Shown: one piece after another, positions 57,991-64,000 of the stretch
How the letters are laid out: each line of letters starts with the position of its first letter
Position numbering within the stretch: position 1 is the stretch's first letter
NCBI GenBank assembly: GCA_947593735.1
Contig: CANQDT010000007.1
Location: 1 to 64,000, forward strand
Source of the DNA: an uncultured Lachnospiraceae bacterium
GTDB taxonomy: Bacteria; Bacillota; Clostridia; Lachnospirales; Lachnospiraceae
Direction of reading: 5' to 3'
DNA length: 64,000 nt
Position numbers and translations under genes: made by a program
The notes under the pieces: model-generated
What the model saw: the letters and a program-made list of their open reading frames with translations, nothing else
What the model was told of the DNA's origin: nothing
Database searches by the model: none

Positions 57991-58308
57991 ATGGCAGACA
58001 GTAGAAGATACAAAGTGATTGTTTCCGACAGGGCTAGAAAAATGTTGGAAACGCATATCCGCTTTATGGCACAGGTCAACAGGCAGGCGGCGGCAGAGAA
58101 AAAGAAAGAGATCATTGACGCCATGCGGTCCCTTTCCCGGATGCCGCAGCGCTTCCCATTTTTTGAGGAACTGTATATCACGCCAAATAAGTATCACAGG
58201 ATGTTCATTGAAAAGTGGTATCTTGTCCTTTATCAGATCCAGGATGATACCGTATATGTGGAATATATCCTTGACTGCCGCAAGGAGTACAGTTGGCTTA
58301 TCCGGTAA
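57991..58308 (+). CDS. RelE/ParE-family toxin
   Basis: 105 aa. The start YKVIVSDRARKMLETHIRFMAQ, the middle LSRMPQRFPFFEE and the end YVEYILDCRKEYSWL fit the RelE/ParE fold, with the conserved late Arg. Whether it cuts mRNA on ribosomes (RelE) or poisons gyrase (ParE) cannot be told. It pairs with the adjacent antitoxin. Confidence 0.9.
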   Translation: MADSRRYKVIVSDRARKMLETHIRFMAQVNRQAAAEKKKEIIDAMRSLSRMPQRFPFFEELYITPNKYHRMFIEKWYLVLYQIQDDTVYVEYILDCRKEYSWLIR

Positions 58309-58387
58309 CGGAAAAAGGCGTTTGGCATGGGGATCAGACGCGGCATATTATCTTGAAAAGTTCCGGAAAGCGTGACACAAAATGAAA

Positions 58388-58416
58388 TTGACGGAGAGTT
58401 TTTAAACTTGTATAAT
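58388..58416 (+). promoter_or_regulatory. sigma-A promoter of the 5'-nucleotidase gene
   Basis: TTGACG (58388-58393) and perfect TATAAT (58411-58416), 17 bases apart, give a leader of about 95 bases. No terminator is seen between the toxin gene and this promoter. Confidence 0.85.
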
Positions 58417-58514
58417 GCTATACGGGAATTTATTGTAAAACAGACAAAGACCGGGTTCGTTTTCAACCTGAAAGCGGCGAACGGCCGCGTCATTTGGAAA
58501 GGAAGGTTCAGACA

Positions 58515-60794
58515 ATGAAACGGTTGACGAGACATGCCATTGCGATATTGCTGATGGCGGGACTTACATTCAATGGAAGATTTGGGATTTTGCTCAGCAC
58601 CGCGGCGGAGGCGGCGCCGAAAGAGATCGTGATCTTCCATACGAACGATATGCATGGGCATATGGATGAGGGAATTGGGATCGCGCGCGTTGCCGCGATG
58701 AAAAAGAATACGGAAAACGCCCTGCTGCTCGACGGCGGAGACGCGATCCAGGGGGCGTCCATCGCTACGCTGAGCGACGGCGAGGATGTGATCGAGCTGA
58801 TGAACCTTGCCGGTTACGACGCCATGTGTACCGGCAATCACGAGTATGATTACGGGCAGGATCAGCTGAAGAAGATCAGCCGTCTGGCGGAATATCCGAT
58901 CCTGGCGGCAAATGTGACAAAGAACGGCGCTCCTTTTATGAAAGGGACATACGGCGCCGGGAAAAAAGAAAACAACGGCGAATATACCGTTGTCAGGGAA
59001 AATGGAATCAACGTCGGCATTTTCGGGCTGACGACCCAGGAGACAAGAACTTCGTCCAATCCGGCAGGGCTGGTCGGGCTTGCCTTTGAAGATGAGGTCG
59101 ATACGGCAAAACGCATGATCGACGCGCTGGAGAAATCCGGAGCGGACATCATCATCTGCCTTGCGCATCTGGGAGAAGAAAAGACGGCGCCTTATACCGC
59201 CGAAGAATTGGCAAAGCAGCTGACGGGCGAGTATCAGGGCAAGCTGGACGCGATCATTGACGCGCACAGCCATACGGAAGAAAATAAAGTCGTCAATGAC
59301 GTCCAGATCAGCCAGACCGGCACGGCGCTTACCAATCTGGGAAAGATGACGGTTACTTATCATGAGGATACCGGTGAAGCCGATATCCGGGCGGAACTGA
59401 TCCCGGCGAGGGAATTTACCGAACCGTCCGGCGCGTATCATGACGTCGCGCCTGACGCGAAACTGGAGAAGAAGCTGGCGTCCATTACGGATAAGAATGT
59501 GGGATTGCTGCAGCAGAAGATCGCCGTTACGGATACGACGTTGTGGGGCGGAACGATCAATTCGGTAACGGAGGGACGCGTGACTGAGACAAACCTTGGA
59601 GATCTTGTCGCGGACAGCATGATCGACGCGGGAGAAGAGATCATCCGCAATGGAAATGCAGAGAAAAAATATAAAAGCCTGCCGATCGTCGCGATGCAGA
59701 ACGGCGGCGGGATCCGGGATACCATTTATAAGGGAACCATCACGAAAGGCGATATCATTGACGTCCTTCCGTTTGGAAATACCATCTCCTTTAAGGCGGT
59801 TACGCCCCGGCTGCTGTATGAAATATTGGAGCAGGGCGTGTCGGGAAATAAAGGTCTGACAGCGGACGGTCTGATGGCTGGCACGACCGCGAGCGGGGGA
59901 TTCCCGCAGATCGCGGGCATGAAATTTACCTATGATCCAAACAAAGAGGCAGGGTCAAAGGTAAAGGCGGTTTATCTGGACGGGGAAAAGAAGCCGCTTG
60001 ACCGGCAGGATGAGAGCCGGCAGATTATTTTCGGTTCCAATAATTATCTGATCGCGGGCGGCAATGATTATACGATGCTGGCGGATCTGCCGGAAGTGGC
60101 GGAAGGCGGCAACCTGGACAGGATGCTGGAGGATACGATCCTTGCAAGGACGAAAAACGGGAAAAAGGCGCTGAACGTTCCGATCACCGACGACAGGATC
60201 CGGGTGGAGAGCGACGATTATACGCCGAAGTCTTATACGGCATATATCGAGATTTACAACAGCTCCGGAAAGACGGCGGGGAACAAAGAGGTTTCTTATT
60301 ATGTAGATGCTCCGGATCAGATCCGGAAAGGGACGACGGATCGGAACGGGATCCTGGAAATAAAAAATCTGAGCGACGGGGCGCATACGATCGGCGCGGT
60401 ATACGGGGAACAGGAAGCATATGTATGCAGTTATACCGGTACGGGCATCATCACGACATATACAAAGACCTATCCGGCGATCCAGGTTGACCTGGCAAAA
60501 CAGAAAGCCCCGGTGATCGCCAAAGTTGTGATCAAAAAACAGAAAGCGGTCGTTGTAGTGAAAAAGGTATCCGGCGCGTCAGGTTACCAGATCAGGATCG
60601 GAAGCAATAAAAAACTGACAAAGAATGAGAAACGGATCTCCGGAAAGGAAAACAAATTTACGATCCGGAAATGGAATCACAACAAGATTTATGTGAAAGC
60701 CCGCGCTTACTGGCGCGACAGCTCCGGAAAACGGATATATGGAAGCTGGAGCGCGAAAAGCGCGAACCGGAAGCAGGAGACGCAGGTTGCCTGA
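58515..60794 (+). CDS. secreted bifunctional metallophosphatase/5'-nucleotidase
   Basis: 759 aa. Signal peptide to about residue 35 (TAAEAAP). A metallophosphoesterase domain (about 36-300) has HTNDMHGHMD near residue 41, LLDGGDAIQG near 73 and GNHEYD near 107. The 5'-nucleotidase C domain (about 330-535) has ETNLGDLVADSMIDAG and NGGGIRDTIYKGTITKGD. Two beta domains follow, the last one Fn3-like (about 660-759). No LPXTG, SLH or dockerin, so it is probably released or loosely held. It should take phosphate from extracellular nucleotides, with the nucleosides possibly entering by an importer such as the one at 3692-7270. The ATG at 58515 follows GGAAGG. Confidence 0.9.
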   Translation: MKRLTRHAIAILLMAGLTFNGRFGILLSTAAEAAPKEIVIFHTNDMHGHMDEGIGIARVAAMKKNTENALLLDGGDAIQGASIATLSDGEDVIELMNLAGYDAMCTGNHEYDYGQDQLKKISRLAEYPILAANVTKNGAPFMKGTYGAGKKENNGEYTVVRENGINVGIFGLTTQETRTSSNPAGLVGLAFEDEVDTAKRMIDALEKSGADIIICLAHLGEEKTAPYTAEELAKQLTGEYQGKLDAIIDAHSHTEENKVVNDVQISQTGTALTNLGKMTVTYHEDTGEADIRAELIPAREFTEPSGAYHDVAPDAKLEKKLASITDKNVGLLQQKIAVTDTTLWGGTINSVTEGRVTETNLGDLVADSMIDAGEEIIRNGNAEKKYKSLPIVAMQNGGGIRDTIYKGTITKGDIIDVLPFGNTISFKAVTPRLLYEILEQGVSGNKGLTADGLMAGTTASGGFPQIAGMKFTYDPNKEAGSKVKAVYLDGEKKPLDRQDESRQIIFGSNNYLIAGGNDYTMLADLPEVAEGGNLDRMLEDTILARTKNGKKALNVPITDDRIRVESDDYTPKSYTAYIEIYNSSGKTAGNKEVSYYVDAPDQIRKGTTDRNGILEIKNLSDGAHTIGAVYGEQEAYVCSYTGTGIITTYTKTYPAIQVDLAKQKAPVIAKVVIKKQKAVVVVKKVSGASGYQIRIGSNKKLTKNEKRISGKENKFTIRKWNHNKIYVKARAYWRDSSGKRIYGSWSAKSANRKQETQVA

Positions 60795-60880
60795 GGACAG
60801 CGGAAAAAAACGGGCGGAGATTCGTATTGACGGAACAGTCCCGGAGTAGTCGGAAGCCCCAAAAAGTGGATAAAAGTAAT

Positions 60881-60928
60881 AAAAAAGTTCCCAATAGTCA
60901 GAAAATCTGACGAAAGGGAACTTTTTTT
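60881..60928 (+). terminator. intrinsic terminator of the 5'-nucleotidase gene
   Basis: AAAAAAGTTCCC (60881-60892) pairs with GGGAACTTTTTTT (60916-60928); an inner GTCAG/CTGAC stem makes a compound hairpin. Confidence 0.9.
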
Positions 60929-60943
60929 CATGGAATAGAGGTT

Positions 60944-60970
60944 TTGAACGATTCAAAAGAATGATATAAT
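60944..60970 (+). promoter_or_regulatory. promoter of the beta-helix gene with overlapping palindrome
   Basis: TTGAAC (60944-60949) and perfect TATAAT (60965-60970) are 15 bases apart, slightly short. The -35 box lies in the palindrome TTTTGAA-CGA-TTCAAAA (60942-60958), which could be an operator. Confidence 0.6.
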
Positions 60971-61042
60971 GAAACAGGAAAAATGGCGGCCATGCCCTCC
61001 GCGTGTGCCGTCCGATAGTTCAGTTGGAAAAGGAGCAGGGGG

Positions 61043-64000
61043 ATGAAGAAAATCATACAAAAAGGGCTTGCTGTCGTGACGGCGGCAATTCTCGGAATAA
61101 CGCCGGCTATGCCGGTTATGGCGGGAGAGGAGCAGACGGCTGATATGGAACAGATCCTATATGTCGCGCCGGACGGAAGCGATACGGAGGGAACCGGGAC
61201 GGAAGACCATCCGTTCGCTTCCATCTATAAGGCGAAGGAAGCTGTCCGGGAGCTGAACCGGGACATGGCGGGAAAGATCATCGTTTATTTCCGCGGAGGA
61301 AATTATACGATCGACCGGACCGTGCAGTTTGGACCGGAGGATTCCGGGACCAACGGATATGACATCGAATATAAGGCATATCCGGGGGAGACGCCGGTGC
61401 TGAACGGCGGCGTAAAAGTGGAAGGCTGGCAGAAGGACCCGGATCATCCAAACCTCTATGTGGCAGAGCTGGACCGGGATAAAAAACTCCGGACGCTGTA
61501 TGTGAACGACCGGAGGGCGTATATGCCGTCCCGCACGCTCCAGGCAAAAGGCGGATATGGGACGCATACGATCGTGAAAGGCGAGGGGGAGTATGCCTGG
61601 GAGGACCAGGAGGCGTACGACGGCGTGAAATTTAACCCGTCCGACCTGCCGTCGTCCGTCCGGAACCCGGAGGATATCGAAGTGCAGTCGTCGATGACCT
61701 GGAACACGATGACGGCAGCAGCGAGGGGGATCCGGGAAGCGGACGGGATGACAGTCGTCCTGCTGGAACAGCCGTATGGCGTGATCGCGCAGAAATGCGG
61801 CTGGGCATATTACCGGCCGAGCGGGGAGAATGTCGTATTTAACGTATTTGAGTTCCTGGACGAGCCGGGGGAATTTTATTTCGATAAGAAAGAAAAGAAG
61901 CTGTATTATTACCCGTGGGAAGGGGAGGACATGGAGACGGCGGAAGTATACGCGCCGCAGACGGACACCCTGATCCGGGTAGAGGGCGAGGACTTAAAGA
62001 CCCACGTGAGTCATATCACCTTTGACGGGCTGACCGTGGAACATTCCGACTGGATGATGCAGGAGATCGCGGGCTCGCATGGGAAAGTGGCGACGCAGGC
62101 GTCGCTGTCGCTGATCGGCACGTATTCCGACCACCACGCCCTGCTTTACCGCTGCTATGACCTGACCGCGGCGGCGGTGGAAGTGACGAGCGCGGACCAT
62201 ATTTCGTTCCTGAACGGCACGTTCCGGCATACCGCGAACGATACGGTCAACATGATCAACGACGTGGCGGACTGCGAAGTGACGGGCAACCGCATTTATG
62301 ACACAGGCGCGGGCGCGATCTCCATCGGGCACCCGCAGCATATGTACATCGGGGACAAAGGGTCGGCGGAGACGATGAACGGCACGAAGCCGTGGAATTT
62401 AAAATCGGACAAAGAAAAATTCGATGTGGACGTGGAAGGGCTCTGCCATGATATCCGGGTGACGAACAATTATATGCGCGACTTATCGCGGCTCTGGTAC
62501 GGGAGCCCCGGCATGACGATCTTTTTCGGGACGGACCTGCTCGTCGAGCACAATGAGATGGAGAATACGCCGTACAGCGGCATCTCCCTCGGATGGGGAT
62601 GGGGCTATACGTCCAGGGATGAAGAAGGGGCGGTTATGCTGATCGAGACCCTGAAAAACAACAAGATCCGGAACAACCGGATCTATGATACGGTGAATGT
62701 CCTTGCCGACGGAGGGGCGATCTATACGCTCAGCCCGATGGAGGGGACGGAGATCAGCAATAACTACCTGTCGAAAGTGGGGCAGAACGGCTACCACAGC
62801 CGCGGCATCCATGTGGACGAGGGGACGATGTACCTGCACGGGGACAACAACGTGATCGAAGTGAGGGAAGACCAGGCGGCGATCGACTGCGGGAAATGGG
62901 GACCGAACCCGAAAGGGCAGAACGCGTTTGACAATAACTATACGACGACCAGCCTGTATACGACGACAGGGAACTACGAGCCCGGGACGACGATGACGAA
63001 TAAGCATATCAACAAGAGCGGCATGTGGTCAGAGGAGGAACCGATCTCGATCATAAGGAACGCGGGGCTGGAGGACCAGTACCTCAGCCTTATGGAAGAC
63101 CGGATCCAGGACGTCGTGCTGCCGACGGATTACCGTCTCCCGCCAGAAGTCGGGATCACGCAGATCAGCGTGCCGGATGTGGACGGGGAGATCTGGCTTG
63201 CGCCGGAAGGGACGGAAGAATTTACGGAGAGCAGCACAGTGATCCGGGCACAGGGCGGGACGCTCGCGATCCCGGAGGAAAAGGGAAGTTACCGGGTGTA
63301 CTATGTCCGGGATGGGAAGGCATCCGAGCCGTCGAGAGGGCAGATCTCCACGGACGCGATCCCGACCATGCCGCCGAGGACGGATGTGATCGGTCCCTAC
63401 TGGGTGGATGATGTGGAGAATCACCAGGGAACAAACGGAAATGTTGAAACAGCGGATTTCGGCATATCCCAGAACACGAACGACGCGAGCAATGTATTCG
63501 GCATCAACCGGGACGGATTGTCGTTGTCTTACAAACGGATCAACGGGGTAGACGGAGGCTCAGGCGGATGGACCGGATATGTGGAAAAGGAAGTTACCCT
63601 TGACCGGGGAGGGGATTATACGGTATATGTCCTCTGCTTTGGAGCAGCCGGAAGAAGATTCCGGGTGTCGGCGAACGGGTCGGAAGGGACCGTAACCGAT
63701 GAAATTGTCGGGATAACGGATTCCGGAAGCGGGAAAGCCATCTCCTCGGATAACTGCCTGAATGTCCTTCAGGTTGCGCTGGAGCTGAAAAAAGGAAGCA
63801 ATACGATCCATATCCAGGGAGAAGGAGCAGGACCGAACTTTGTCGCGATGGGGCTTGTCAAAGCGGAGATCGGTTCCGCGGAGATCCCGACGGACGGCTT
63901 GCAGCTGTGGCTGCGGGCGGACAAGGGCGTAACGGTAAGCAAAGATGGAACCGTGACGACGTGGAAGGACCAGTCCGGCAACGGGCATGACGCGGGAAGC
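61043..64000 (+). CDS. secreted right-handed beta-helix protein, glycoside-hydrolase-like (partial)
   Basis: Open from the ATG at 61043 to the window end, 986 codons seen, no stop. Signal peptide to about residue 28 (PVMAGEE). The start of the mature part (LYVAPDGSDTEGTGTEDHPF, then GKIIVYFRGGNYTIDRTVQF) is typical of secreted beta-helix polysaccharide enzymes such as GH141-like proteins. Beta-helix coils follow (VTNNYMRDLS, VEHNEMENTPYSGISLG, IRNNRIYDTVN, ISNNYLSKVG). After about residue 700 come an Fn-like part, a CBM-like domain (about 790-945) and the start of a LamG-like domain (LQLWLRADKGVTVSKDG). Family and substrate are uncertain; any dockerin would lie outside the window. Confidence 0.8.
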   Translation, partial: MKKIIQKGLAVVTAAILGITPAMPVMAGEEQTADMEQILYVAPDGSDTEGTGTEDHPFASIYKAKEAVRELNRDMAGKIIVYFRGGNYTIDRTVQFGPEDSGTNGYDIEYKAYPGETPVLNGGVKVEGWQKDPDHPNLYVAELDRDKKLRTLYVNDRRAYMPSRTLQAKGGYGTHTIVKGEGEYAWEDQEAYDGVKFNPSDLPSSVRNPEDIEVQSSMTWNTMTAAARGIREADGMTVVLLEQPYGVIAQKCGWAYYRPSGENVVFNVFEFLDEPGEFYFDKKEKKLYYYPWEGEDMETAEVYAPQTDTLIRVEGEDLKTHVSHITFDGLTVEHSDWMMQEIAGSHGKVATQASLSLIGTYSDHHALLYRCYDLTAAAVEVTSADHISFLNGTFRHTANDTVNMINDVADCEVTGNRIYDTGAGAISIGHPQHMYIGDKGSAETMNGTKPWNLKSDKEKFDVDVEGLCHDIRVTNNYMRDLSRLWYGSPGMTIFFGTDLLVEHNEMENTPYSGISLGWGWGYTSRDEEGAVMLIETLKNNKIRNNRIYDTVNVLADGGAIYTLSPMEGTEISNNYLSKVGQNGYHSRGIHVDEGTMYLHGDNNVIEVREDQAAIDCGKWGPNPKGQNAFDNNYTTTSLYTTTGNYEPGTTMTNKHINKSGMWSEEEPISIIRNAGLEDQYLSLMEDRIQDVVLPTDYRLPPEVGITQISVPDVDGEIWLAPEGTEEFTESSTVIRAQGGTLAIPEEKGSYRVYYVRDGKASEPSRGQISTDAIPTMPPRTDVIGPYWVDDVENHQGTNGNVETADFGISQNTNDASNVFGINRDGLSLSYKRINGVDGGSGGWTGYVEKEVTLDRGGDYTVYVLCFGAAGRRFRVSANGSEGTVTDEIVGITDSGSGKAISSDNCLNVLQVALELKKGSNTIHIQGEGAGPNFVAMGLVKAEIGSAEIPTDGLQLWLRADKGVTVSKDGTVTTWKDQSGNGHDAGS

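Overview
The window looks like a chromosomal segment of an anaerobic, gut-type Bacillota of the class Clostridia, most likely Lachnospiraceae or a close relative. The signs are a short-form ProRS, single-chain GlyRS, split NfnAB flavoprotein genes, pyruvate phosphate dikinase, an M16C peptidase, CIRCE-controlled groESL, a Flp1/DUF5702-type Tad locus and dockerin proteins. Nearly every gene is on the + strand; the one clear exception is an XRE regulator at 50341-50682. No tRNA, rRNA, CRISPR array, insertion sequence or prophage is visible.

Region 1 (1-22160) is housekeeping: an RluA-type pseudouridine synthase, proS, cca, a three-gene BMP-type nucleoside/sugar ABC importer without its binding protein, an FAD oxidoreductase, groESL, nfnAB, a small membrane protein, guaB, an M16C peptidase, era-recO, a lipoprotein and glyQS, closed by an 18-bp-stem terminator.

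Region 2 (22160-32753) is a cohesin-dockerin gene set. It encodes a 1787-aa dockerin protein built from about 17 helical repeats, a 232-aa cohesin-dockerin protein, a 594-aa protein with three cohesins, one helical repeat and a dockerin, and a 680-aa protein with a PASTA domain, Ig-like domains and a dockerin. None has a recognisable catalytic domain, so this looks like a non-catalytic surface scaffold and not a classical cellulosome. A fifth dockerin protein (51297-54593) lies beyond the Tad locus and shares helical repeats and an upstream repeat with region 2.

Region 3 (32790-50142) is a Tad (Flp type IVb) pilus locus wrapped in a phospho-signalling set: PP2C phosphatase, membrane Ser/Thr kinase, second PP2C, TadZ, TadA, TadB, TadC, Flp pilin, TadE-like, a large DUF5702/TadG-like protein, a second TadE-like protein, prepilin peptidase, a TPR/WG-repeat membrane protein, an FHA protein and a third, degenerate PP2C. 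All lie on one strand with tiny gaps or overlaps and a bidirectional terminator after the last gene. It is noticeably more AT-rich than its flanks.

Region 4 (50340-64000) holds the divergent XRE regulator and the fifth dockerin protein, then ppdK, a Phd/YefM-RelE/ParE toxin-antitoxin pair, a secreted 5'-nucleotidase and a large secreted right-handed beta-helix protein that runs off the window end.

The most interesting reading is that the dockerin/cohesin proteins, the pilus and the kinase/phosphatase/FHA set form one surface-assembly system. That link rests on adjacency, shared modules and shared upstream repeats; it is inference, not demonstrated.
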